Assembly (NCBI GenBank): GCA_964016985.1
Contig: OZ024826.1
Coordinates: 64,410,792-64,474,791 of the forward strand
DNA: 64,000 nt
DNA from: Anodontia alba
Taxonomy: Eukaryota > Mollusca > Bivalvia > Lucinida > Lucinidae
Direction of reading: 5' to 3'
Part shown: one piece after another, positions 21,895 to 29,820 of the stretch
How the letters are laid out: each line of letters begins with the position of its first letter
How positions within the stretch are numbered: the first letter of the stretch is position 1
Notes under the pieces: model-generated
What the model was told of the DNA's origin: nothing
Database searches by the model: none
Seen by the model: only the letters and a program-made list of their open reading frames with translations
Position numbers and translations under genes: made by a program

Positions 21895-22783
21895 GCATCT
21901 TCTGCCCAAGGGCCCCCATTCGGCAATTGTCTGCGGGCAGACGGGATGCGGAAAAACCGTTTTCGTCTTGTCTCTGCTTGAAGAAGGCCCCTACCGGGGG
22001 TTCTGTCGACACATAATGATCCTGTGCCCCACCATAGAGCACAACAAAACCTACAAGCAGTGCCCCTGGCTCTGGACGGACCCTGAGGTCTACGTTCTAG
22101 ACCTAGCCGGCCCCGGTGGCTCAGTTGGATGCGCCGTCTGACTGGAGACCAGGAGGTCGCGGGTTCAACCCCCGCCGAGGTCGGCAACATTCTTTCGTGG
22201 AGATTGATCATGAAATATTTTCTACGGTCATTCTCTCCCTTCCGCTGATTCAAGAAGGGCAGTTGTCAGTTTCTGGCGAAACAATGTGCACAATACTGGT
22301 TAACCGCTTAGAGGACTAAGCCTGCCCAGTAAACGTGTGGTTAAGTAAACTGACCGCGCTCAACACAAACAAACAAACGTTCTAGATCCCGGTGAGCACC
22401 TTCACGATTACCTGCAGGCCTTCTACCTGGTGTTTAAGGGTGAGCCAACACTTTTTATAATCGACGACTGCTCGGCCACGAAGGCTCTGATGAAGAAGAG
22501 AGACATGCTGTCAGAGTTAGCGTTCTCGGGCCGCCACGCCGACATAAGCGTCTGGGTCCTCACACAGAAATACAACTCAGTCCTGACTGACTCGCGCGAG
22601 CAGACGCGCTGGGTCGCACTCTTCCACTGCAAGGATCACGACAGCTTTGAAGACTGCCTGCGGGAGAAGGACGTGATACCAACTCGAGAACAGCGGGCGT
22701 TGGTGTGGAAGCAGCTTGCTGAGAGAAAACATGCCAAGCTTCTGTTGAAAACAGATCAGCCTGCTGCTTATATAGTTGTGTAG
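21866..22783 (+). pseudogene. Genome-packaging ATPase (FtsK/HerA, A32-like), split by a SINE
   Basis: ATG 21866 lies within the last 29 bp of the capsid gene. Walker A is GQTGCGKT about 30 residues in (HSAIVCGQTGCGKTVFVLSL), followed by HIMILCPTIEHNKTY. After the SINE (22102-22376) the frame resumes with a Walker B strand (TLFIIDDCSATK), an ASGRH-type sensor region, ISVWVLTQKYNSVL and a C-terminal basic helix, ending TAG 22781-22783. In dsDNA viruses of the PRD1/Polinton lineage this enzyme translocates the genome into the capsid. Removing the SINE and one 10-bp repeat leaves one continuous frame of about 210 codons, the normal size for this ATPase. This is the most secure gene assignment in the island. 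Confidence 0.9.
22102..22376 (+). mobile_element. tRNA-derived SINE inserted in the viral ATPase
   Basis: The tRNA-like head has an A-box-like tggctcagttgg and a B-box-like gggttcaaccccc. The body matches the copies at 50175 and 2664 (cattctttcgtggagattga, cagttgtcagtttctggcg). The tail is A/C-rich (caacacaaacaaacaa). A perfect 10-bp target duplication, acgttctaga, flanks it at 22092-22101 and 22377-22386. The tail lacks the gttgactgggccgtaaaac block present in the 50175 copy. Confidence 0.95.
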
Positions 22784-22785
22784 CA

Positions 22786-23172
22786 ATGCTTCCTGTTACT
22801 GAAGGACTGCTGGTCGTCGTGCTTTGCACGCATTTGGTACTGTTAGTTTTCATTGTTTGGTGTCTGCGCCGAGTTGTACTCCATATTAAACATGCCCGCC
22901 GGCTTGTCATAGGCGCAATGGACTGTGCCGAACTGATCGATAAGCTGATGTCAGTTTCTGACCCACAGGACGCTGGCACTGGCCTAGCTGAGGGGGCTCC
23001 ACTGGCAGCCGCCCCAGCGGCGACGCCAGAGAAGGAAGAATGGGTGCAAAAACACCGTGAATGGCTCACTGCGATTGCGGCGGGAGGCCAAGCCGGGCAG
23101 TATGGGCTGGTGGTCCGCGGGAAAACATTCACCGCCTATCAAATCGATGCTCTGGACAATAGCCCGTTATGA
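22786..23172 (+). CDS. Viral-island small membrane protein, 128 aa
   Basis: ATG is at 22786, 2 nt after the ATPase stop, so the two are probably co-transcribed. A strongly hydrophobic segment at residues 8-27 (LLVVVLCTHLVLLVFIVWCL) is followed by basic residues, giving a type III or signal-anchor topology. A Pro/Ala-rich spacer (ALPLAAAPAATPEKEE-like) leads to a small C-terminal soluble domain (EWLTAIAAGGQAGQYGLVVR). Unbroken. No family recognised. It is part of a run of five small genes, most with membrane segments, at 22.8-24.6 kb. Confidence 0.65.
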   Translation: MLPVTEGLLVVVLCTHLVLLVFIVWCLRRVVLHIKHARRLVIGAMDCAELIDKLMSVSDPQDAGTGLAEGAPLAAAPAATPEKEEWVQKHREWLTAIAAGGQAGQYGLVVRGKTFTAYQIDALDNSPL

Positions 23173-23191
23173 AGCAAGGCTTGGGGCGGCG

Positions 23192-23524
23192 ATGACGAAG
23201 ACGCTGGGGTCTGCGGCGCTCTAGATTTACGCGGGGACCGTGGCCATGTTCCTCCCAATCGAAAACCAGCCAGGGCTTATTGCAGACCTCGAGAGCGACC
23301 CGTTTGTCGGACACGCGCTTTGCAGTGCTACCTGCGAGATCTACCACCGCTACGGCATGTTCCTTGCACCGCTTACCGCTGCGCTGACCACCTTGAAGCA
23401 CTGCCAGTTTGGACACTGCTGCTCTGTTGGCGTACACAATGGAGGAGACGAAGCAGGAGAATCAGGAGATGGCGGAGGAGCCAGCACAGAGTCCTCCAGT
23501 GGAAAGAGTTACAGAGAAAGTTAA
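23192..23524 (+). pseudogene. Viral-island small gene with early TAG
   Basis: ATG at 23192 reads 10 codons to TAG at 23222-23224, then the same frame continues (AMFLPIENQPGLIADLESDP, then YGMFLAPLTAALTTLKHC) to about 23420. Beyond that the frame overlaps the start of the next gene (ATG 23439) and is probably not genuine. The product would be about 80 residues with a hydrophobic C-terminal half. I do not recognise it. Confidence 0.5.
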
Positions 23525-23890
23525 GGATCTAAAGAAAGTGGTAGCAGGGCGTGCCGGCGCTGCCGCCCAAAAGGCAAAACAATAAGAACGACTTCTGGAG
23601 CAGCTTCGAGTAGCTAAGGAATCATTTCGCCCCCCCCTGCGGGCGACGACATGTCTGCCAATATTCCTCCAAAGGAAGCGGCAGTGGTTTCCCGGACGGA
23701 ACGCTGTGAAGGACTAACTAACTGGACCCCGTGGGTCGTTGGGGCTTGACTAGCAGGCGGGGCACTCGTGTTTCTCCGAAGCGGGCAAACGAGAAGACCC
23801 GCGTCGGCAGCTCCCGTTGACTCCACGCCCAAGCAGCCTGCCCCCGGTGCTAGGCAATTAAAGACACGAGATCCCTTTTACATGGAATGA
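23439..23890 (+). pseudogene. Viral-island gene: charged helix plus membrane segment, several disruptions
   Basis: ATG 23439 opens a lysine/glutamate-rich helix of 48 codons (METK-type head, then VERVTEKVKDLKKVVAG) with a basic K-A-K-Q end. TAA at 23583-23585 interrupts it, but the frame clearly continues as a leucine-rich helix (ERLLEQLRVAKESFRP). After a frameshift in 23630-23720 the sequence resumes with WTPWVVGA, an in-frame TGA at 23747-23749 and the rest of a hydrophobic segment (LAGGALVFL), then a Pro/Ala-rich tail ending DPFYME before TGA 23888-23890. The combination of TAA, TGA and frameshift shows true decay. Likely an originally about 150-residue protein with one membrane span. Confidence 0.6.
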
Positions 23891-23896
23891 GCAGCC

Positions 23897-24136
23897 ATGA
23901 CGACTCCAGCAACTGACAGGAAGGTGATCTTGAACACGCTCTACCACAGCGCCGTAGTCTCAGGCTTGGCCATGGGATACGCCCGGCTTGGCAAGATGGC
24001 GATGGGGGGCAGCCTCCCGAAGCTTGACTTCACACCCCGCGACGTCGGCATGGTGGCGCTAGACGTTGCTCTGGCAATGGGAACCAAGGATGTACTGATT
24101 AAACAGGGGATCATACCTGCTGATATCATGAAGTAA
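23897..24136 (+). CDS. Viral-island protein of 79 aa
   Basis: ATG 23897 follows the previous stop by 6 bp, and TAA 24134-24136 overlaps the next ATG by one base (TAATG), a tight coupling typical of compact viral gene clusters. The protein has two moderately hydrophobic segments (AVVSGLAMGYARLGKMAMGG and VGMVALDVALAMGTKDVLI) joined by a polar PKLDFTPRD linker, and ends IIPADIMK. The frame is intact. From memory, proteins of this shape accompany similar elements in other invertebrates, but I cannot give it a function. Confidence 0.7.
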   Translation: MTTPATDRKVILNTLYHSAVVSGLAMGYARLGKMAMGGSLPKLDFTPRDVGMVALDVALAMGTKDVLIKQGIIPADIMK

Positions 24137-24556
24137 TGGCAAGCATCGCAATGCTGGTTGGGGGCGCCCTGGTGAACACCCTTGCGTTCTCGGGATCGAA
24201 CTACTTATTCACCATTTTGAGAAGCTCTGGCGTCGATGAAGAGCGCAAGTGTCACGATAAAGCAGTCGAGCAGCTGCAGGCCGCACAGGCATCATGGTCC
24301 CGGAAACGGACTGAGCGCCTCGACTTTATCAATGAGGAACTGCGCCGGCAAGGTCATGCTGTTGACCTTCCGGGATGTTGATGCTGCAATGCAGGAATAT
24401 GCGCAGGTCACCAGGCACAACCTCGACCCCATGGGGCCCAAGCCCCAGCTCTCCAACTTTTATTCCCCGAGCGACGGCCAGAAAGACCGAAAAATTGCCT
24501 TTGTCGTCCTGGGGATGGCCGCGACAGGCCTAGTGGCCTACCATCTCACTGAGTAA
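24136..24556 (+). pseudogene. Viral-island gene of about 140 codons, one frameshift
   Basis: ATG 24136 overlaps the preceding stop. A hydrophobic N-terminus (ASIAMLVGGALVNTLAFSG) leads into a charged helix (EQLQAAQASWSRKRTERLDF, then INEELRRQGHAV). The frame shifts by one base at about 24358-24368, and the other frame continues (TFRDVDAAMQEYAQVTRHNL, then QLSNFYSPSDGQKDRKIAF) to a C-terminal hydrophobic segment (VVLGMAATGLVAYHL) and TAA 24554-24556. The two hydrophobic ends with a helical middle suggest a membrane-associated protein. No family name known to me. Confidence 0.65.
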
Positions 24557-24586
24557 ATGTCCGAGGGCCTGTAGATACAGGACAGC

Positions 24587-25974
24587 TTACTCGGGGCAGA
24601 CCACGTAGTCATGAACAATGTCTCGGTTGAGTGCCTTCTCGTAGCGCAAGATGTGGGGCAACATCGCCCGCGCCACCACATCCTCCGACCGATTATTTTC
24701 GGGCGCGATGTGGAGAACGCTGTGGATGACGCTGTTCACGAACTGCTCGTAGATGACGAAGCGTGGCTTGAACTCTGGGAAGAGGGCCAGGAAGTCATCC
24801 CTGTCGGTTGGGGTGAGGTAAGCCTTGAGGGCGCAGTACTCCAGGCGCGACGACTCGTCGATCTCTTCGCGGACCTGTCGAGAGGGGTGCTGGTACACAA
24901 GCTGGCATACCTGGCGGAGGAGGGGGGACTCGCACAGGATGTCTAAGTAGACCCCTGTCGCCTCCAGGTTCCAGGAGCGGAGGATGAAGCCGTAATTAAA
25001 GGGACGGGTCGACTTGCCGGCAATAACGGCCTTTGCGTCTTCGAGGGCCGTCCGGGAGATGTAGCAGAGGTAGGCCATCCGGAGTCCGGACCTTCGGCGA
25101 ACAGCCAGGTCCTCGCGGCTGTAGACGGTCTGGTGGGGGATGGCCGGAAGGCCAGCACTGTTCGCCCTCGGAGTCCCGGTGCCGAGGTCAGCAGTCTGGA
25201 TGTTCCAAACCCCTGGAGGGTATGCAGTCATCGGGTGGAAGTTGGGGTGGCGGAAACTGATGGTATAGCAGTGCCCGCGAAGTACTTGAAGTCAAGACGG
25301 GTATCGCCCTCGCAGAGGAAATTGTGCCTGGGAAACCAGGGCATTCCGCCAGGAGGTCGTGGACGATCTCTGCATAGGTCTTACCAACCATCCACTTCAG
25401 GTGGGAAACGTCGTAGCCATTGCCCGTGGTGAGGCACCAGATCGGGCCCTTCGCCAGATGAGTCCAGTTGTAGAGCGTGACAACCGTCCCGTCGCTGACC
25501 TGGATGATGTCGTAGTGACCGGTCTGGATCTCACCGTCAGCGTCCGGGACGCTGAGGGCGCAGTCCACTTCTTTTGCCAAAGGGCGCGGGGCGAAGGCAC
25601 ACGGAGGCACCACGAGGTGGGCCCACGCACGGGCATCGATCACAGCTCCGTTACACTCAGCGCAAAGGGGCGGATGTTCCAGCGATCACAGGAGAGGATG
25701 ATGCGGCCACGAAGGAACTGCCCTCCGACACGTTGCTGAGTTGGATGCGCAGGCGCCCGCACTTGATGACGGTTGGGATCTGGCGCTCGTGGACCTCCCA
25801 GCGCTTGCCCCGTTTCTTACCGCCAAGCGGCGGGGCCCTCGACGTGCTCATCGTAGCGCATCCGGATGCCGAGGTCGCTTGCGAGGGAGTGGAGCCACTC
25901 GACCAGAGAGGCTTGAGGCTCGCCGGCTTCGGCGCGCTCACCGCTGGCCAGGGTGTTGGCACGTTCTTCTTCAT
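24587..25974 (-). pseudogene. Viral-island gene of about 460 codons, multiple frameshifts
   Basis: A minus-strand reading path starts at ATG 25974 (MKKNVPT...), 95 bp from the divergent integrase start. It changes frame soon after (about 25940), again in the 25640-25850 region, and around 25340 and 25275, ending at TAA 24587-24589. Readable blocks are RGKRWEVHERQIPTVIKCGR, AHLVVPPCAFAPRPLAKEVD, GHYDIIQVSDGTVVTLYNWT and SGLRMAYLCYISRTALEDAK, followed by an uninterrupted helical C-terminal 200 residues (DDFLALFPEFKPRFVIYEQF; VVARAMLPHILRYEKALNRD). I do not recognise the family. It is the largest minus-strand gene of the right half and could be a replication or DNA-binding protein, but nothing visible shows that. 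Confidence 0.5.
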
Positions 25975-26069
25975 CAGACTATGTTGGTGCCCGCCGTCTT
26001 TCTAGATGAGCCAGCCATTCGGCCCGACAGCTTTTGCATGTTGGAGGCTTATCGGACTGCTGGAATACC

Positions 26070-26255
26070 ATGGCCGACAGTAAGCTCTCTGCCCTATACT
26101 ACAGCCCCAGAGGCTACTGGAAGGGGCTCGCAGCCATCGAGAAGCTGGCGTCTGCAGCAAAGGTGACTGAGCAGCAGGCCAAGGACTGGCTCAAAAGGCA
26201 GGCCATCTGGCAGATCTATCTGCCCGCCCCACGGTGCGTACTGTGGCCGAAGTTT
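26070..26255 (+). pseudogene. Retroviral-type integrase, N-terminal domain only
   Basis: ATG 26070 opens a frame with YYSPRGYWKGLAAIEKLA, then a helix-turn-helix-like AAKVTEQQAKDWLKRQAIWQ and IYLPAPR. In Polinton-like and related elements, this N-terminal helix-turn-helix segment with a PRGYW-like motif precedes the rve (DDE) catalytic core. Here similarity stops about 60 codons in, at around 26250, where intronic repeat sequence begins. The catalytic D,D,E residues are therefore absent, and the element is truncated at its right end. The call is from remembered resemblance to unnamed invertebrate proteins, with moderate certainty. Confidence 0.65.
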
Positions 26256-26299
26256 CTCCTACAGTTTACATCCCATCAAGCTGAAACAAAGTATATATT

Positions 26300-26890
26300 T
26301 TTATACCCCGCCACACAATAGTGGCGGGGTATTATGGTTTCACTTTGGTCGTCCGTGTGTCCGTCTGTCTATCCATCCGTTTTTTGTTTCCGGATGATAA
26401 CTTGAGTAAACATCAATGGATTTTCACCAAACTTGGCAAGTGCATTGATATTGTGGAGATCTGCTTTGGGGTTGCTAATGGGCAAATTTCGTCAAATTTT
26501 TAGGCAGTTATCTGCCCGAGACACACCCATATTTTCGTTTCTGGACAATAACTTTAGTAAATAACAAGGGATTTTAACCAAACTTGTTATATGTATTGAC
26601 ATTAAGGAGATCTGGTATGGAATTGCTATTGGGCAAATTTCGTCAAATTTTTACGGAGTTATCTGCCCTAGACACGCCCATATTTTAATTTCTGGATGAT
26701 AACTTGAGTAAATAACAAGGCCTTTTAACCAAACTTGCTATATGCATTGATATTATCAAGAGCTGGTTTAGGATTGTTATCTGTCCCTCCGTCATTTTCT
26801 TTCCAGACATTTTCGCAACGATAACTTTAATACATAAACAAATAATTGCTATGGCAGGGTATTATGCTTGCGGTGCTTTTATTAACATTA
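26300..26890 (+). mobile_element. Hairpin-headed repeat element, about 160-bp units
   Basis: The head is a near-perfect hairpin at about 26304-26331 (taccccgccac, acaata loop, gtggcggggta). It is followed by three units containing gataacttgagtaaa...ccaaacttgg and gggcaaatttcgtcaaattt. Near 26850-26880 the sequence ggcagggtattatgcttgcg, complementary in part to the head, marks the 3' end. It abuts the viral island, so it may have truncated the integrase. Confidence 0.65.
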
Positions 26891-26952
26891 ACACTGCCAT
26901 TTTTCATTATAGCACTGAATTGTACAAGAGTTTTAACCATGTTATTTTTGTC

Positions 26953-27200
26953 TTTTCAGAGAGTATTATAGCCATATCATTTCCATTGTTTCAGAGTGAG
27001 TTATAGCCATATCATTTCCATTGTTTCAGAGTGAGTTATATCCATATCATTTCTATTGTTTCAGAGTGGGTTATAGCCATATCATTTTCATTGTTTCAGA
27101 GTGAATTATAGCCATATCATTTCCATTGTTTCAGAGTGAGTTATAGCCATATCATTTCCTTTGTTTCAGAGTGGGTTATAGCCATATCATTTCCATTGTT
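26953..27200 (+). repeat. 35-bp minisatellite derived from the exon 5 acceptor, left block
   Basis: Seven units of 35 bp each contain tttcag|agtgagttatagcc then atatcatttccattg. The unit is a copy of the VSP exon 5 acceptor and first codons (tttcag|agagagttatagcc, then atgtcatttccat). The block stops at 27200, where the 158-bp satellite element is inserted. It continues at 29435. Confidence 0.93.
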
Positions 27201-29434
27201 ATGCCCCCACGTATTCGAAGAATAGCAGAAGGGCATTAAGTGTTACCCCTGTCCGGCCCAATTCCTGTCCGGGCCATAACTCCTAAACCGTATGTATTTA
27301 TGAAACTTTACAGGTGCATGCATGACATTGAGATGATATGTCATGAACAAGGAAAACAACTCTTGCTTGTTTGGTTTTTGAATTATCTGCCCTTGACTTA
27401 GTTCCATATAGTAAGCCGTGTCCGGGCCATAACTCCTAAACCGTATGGAATATATTTATGAAACTTTACAGGTGCATGCATGACATTGAGACAATGTGTC
27501 ATGAACAAGGAAGACAACTCTTGCTTGTTTGGTTTTTGAATTATCTGCCCTTGACTTAGTTCCATATAGTAAACCGTGTCTGGGCCATAACTCCTAAACC
27601 GTATGGAATATATTTATGAAAATTTACAGGTGCATGCATGTCATTGAGACAATGTGTCATGAACAAGGAAGACAACTCTTGCTTGTTTGGTTTTTGAATT
27701 ATCTGCCCTTGACTTAGTTCCATATAGTAAACCGTGTCCGAGCCGTAACTCCTAAACCGTATGGAATATATTTATGAAACTTTACAGGTGCATGCATGAT
27801 ATTGAGATGATGTGTCATGAACAAGGAAGACAACTCTTGCTTGTTTGGTTTTTGAATTATCTGCCCTTGACTTAGTTCCATATAGTAAACCGTGTCCGGG
27901 CCATAACTCCTAAACCGTATGGAATATATTAATGAAACTTTACAGGTGCATGCATGACATTGAGACGATGTGTCATGAACAAGGAAGACAACTCTTGCTT
28001 GTTTGGTTTTTGATTTATCTGCCCTTGACTTAATTCCATATAGTAAACCATGTCCGGGCCATAACTCCTAAACTGTATGGAATATATTTATGAAACTTTA
28101 CAGGTGCATGCATGACATTGAGACGATGTGTCATGAACAAGGAAGACAACTCTTGCTTGTTTGGTTTTTGAATTATCTGCCCTTGACTTAGTTCCATATA
28201 GTAAGCCGTGTCCGGGCCATAACTCCTAAACCGTATGGAATATATTTATGAAACTTTACAGGTGCATGCATGACATTGAGACAATGTGTCATGAACAAGG
28301 AAGACAACTCTTGCTTGTTTGGTTTTTGAATTATCTGCCCTTGACTTAGTTCCATAAAGTAAACCGTGTCTGGGCCCTAACTCCTAAACCGTATGGAATA
28401 TATTTATGAAAATTTACAGGTGCATGCATGTCATTGAGACAATGTGTCATGAACAAGGAAGACAACTCTTGCTTGTTTGGTTTTTGAATTATCTGCCCTT
28501 GACTTAGTTCCATATAGTAAACTGTGTCCGGGCCGTAACTCCTAAACCGTATGGAATATATTTATGAAACTTTACAGGTGCATGCATGATATTGAGATGA
28601 TGCGTCATGAACAAGGAAGACAACTCTTGCTTGTTTGGTTTTTGAATTATCTGCCCTTGACTTAGTTCCATATAGTAAACCGTGTCCGGGCCATAACTCC
28701 TAAACCGTATGGAATATATTAATGAAACTTTACAGGTGCATGCATGACATTGAGATGATGTGTCATGAACAAGGAAGACAACTCTTGCTTGTTTGGTTTT
28801 TGATTTATCTGCCCTTGACTTAATTCCATATAGTAAACCATGTCCGGGCCATAACTCCTAAACTGTATGGAATATATTTATGAAACTTTACAGGTGCATG
28901 CATAACATTGAGACGATGTGTCATGAACAAGGAAGACAACTCTTGCTTGTTTGGTTTTTTAATTATCTGCCCTTGACTTAGTTCCATATAGTAAACCATG
29001 TCCGGGCCATAACTCCTTAACCGTACGGAATATATTTATGAAAATTTACAGGTGCATGCATGTCATTGAGACAATGTGTCGTGAAAAAGGAAAACAAATC
29101 TTGCTTGTTTGGTTTTTGAATTATCTGCACTTGACTTAGTTCCATATAGTAAACTGTGTGTGGGCCATAACTCCTAAACCATTTGGAATATATTTATGAA
29201 ATTTTACAGATGCGTGCATGACATTGAGGCAATGTGTAATGAACATGGAAGACAAATCTTGCTTATTTGGTTTATAAATTATCTGCCCTTGACTAAGTTC
29301 CATATAGTAAACCCTGTGTGGGCCATATCAACCTTAATAATAACTTCATGCTGTACCTGTCACAATTACATATGTAACCTTTTTCTGAATGGCATTTTGG
29401 CGGGGGCATCCGTGTCCTGTGGACACTTTTCTAG
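27201..29434 (+). mobile_element. 158-bp satellite element, complete, with 790-bp higher-order period
   Basis: The head atgcccccacgtattcgaag is followed by about 12-13 tandem units of 158 bp. The tail is tggcgggggcat, a 3' hairpin at 29412-29426 (gtgtcc-tgt-ggacac), then tttt and CTAG at 29431-29434. The head's atgccccc and the tail's gggggcat are inverted. It is flanked by TT and inserted into the 35-bp array. Variant markers (gtaagccgtg at 27411 and 28201; ggaatatattaatgaaac at 27921 and 28711) recur 790 bp apart, a five-unit higher-order period. A hairpin plus CTRR end is the Helitron signature. No Rep/helicase is present. Confidence 0.8.
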
Positions 29435-29684
29435 TTTCAGAGTGAGTTATAGCCATAGCATTTCCATTGTTTCAGAGTGAGTTATAGTCATGTCAGTTTG
29501 ATTGTTTCAGATGAATTATAGGTATATCATTTCCATTGTTTCAGAGTGAGTTATAGGTATATCATTTCCATTATTTCAGAGTGTGTTATAGCCATACCAT
29601 TTCTATTGTTTCAGAGTAAGTTACAGCCATATCATTTCTATTGCTTCAGAAAGAATTATAGCCATTTCATTTCCATTGTTTCAG
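29435..29684 (+). repeat. 35-bp minisatellite, right block, ending at the real exon 5 acceptor
   Basis: About seven more 35-bp units, more diverged than the left block, run directly into exon 5. The last intact unit is cttcagaaagaattatagcc, immediately followed by the functional tttcag at 29679-29684. Every unit therefore retains a candidate 3' splice site. Confidence 0.92.
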
Positions 29685-29749
29685 AGAGAGTTATAGCCAT
29701 GTCATTTCCATCCAGTGGTATAATGGCATTATACAGGAATCCTATTGGG
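29685..29749 (+). CDS. TPTE: VSP/TPTE exon 5: linker into the phosphatase domain
   Basis: With the G left over from exon 4 it encodes ERVIAMSFPSSGIMALYRNP-I-G. The RVIAMSFPSSG and YRNPI strings are hallmarks of the start of the VSP/PTEN phosphatase domain. The exon is 65 nt, phase 1 in and phase 0 out. The acceptor is tttcag at 29684; donor GT at 29750 follows GGG. It lies 19.1 kb from exon 4 and 24.9 kb from exon 6. It is preceded by at least 14 near-copies of its own acceptor, so correct splicing here must discriminate against decoys. Identification is from family motifs and phase agreement. Confidence 0.94.
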
Positions 29750-29820
29750 GTAAATATTTTTATGTCTGCCACAAAACTCAGCTTAGGCATCATATAAGAC
29801 CAACCATTATATAGAACAGT

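Larger units (their letters stand above)
14566..26255. mobile_element. Endogenous Polinton-like viral element (composite)
   Basis: This is a GC-rich island in AT-rich intron 4 of the VSP gene, with tightly packed genes on both strands. It has short or overlapping intergenic spaces and no introns visible. Hallmarks are an FtsK/A32-type packaging ATPase directly behind a putative capsid gene, a retroviral-type integrase N-terminal domain at the right end, and many small genes with membrane segments. Family knowledge: this combination defines Polinton/Maverick-related and Polinton-like viruses. Missing: protein-primed DNA polymerase B, a maturation protease, and obvious terminal inverted repeats. 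Most genes are disrupted. The core with recognisable genes is 15738-26255. The part 14566-15735 is assigned only by composition and by the array break at its left. Confidence 0.7.

Noticed and set aside
22108..22185. tRNA gene
   Set aside because: A- and B-box-like sequences are present, but the acceptor stem does not close and the sequence continues into a SINE body with target duplication.
19390..23750. TGA read as Trp (alternative code) in the viral genes
   Set aside because: Two TGA codons in the 19164-20542 gene fall where Trp would fit, but other genes of the same island have TAA (23583), TAG (23222) and many frameshifts, so plain decay explains all.
15738..26255. Bacterial prophage or bacterial contamination
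   Set aside because: No bacterial ribosome-binding pattern or phage gene set; the packaging ATPase/integrase combination is eukaryotic-virus type and a host SINE lies inside it.
27201..29434. CRISPR-like array
   Set aside because: Units are contiguous 158-bp satellites without spacer/direct-repeat organisation, in an animal genome.
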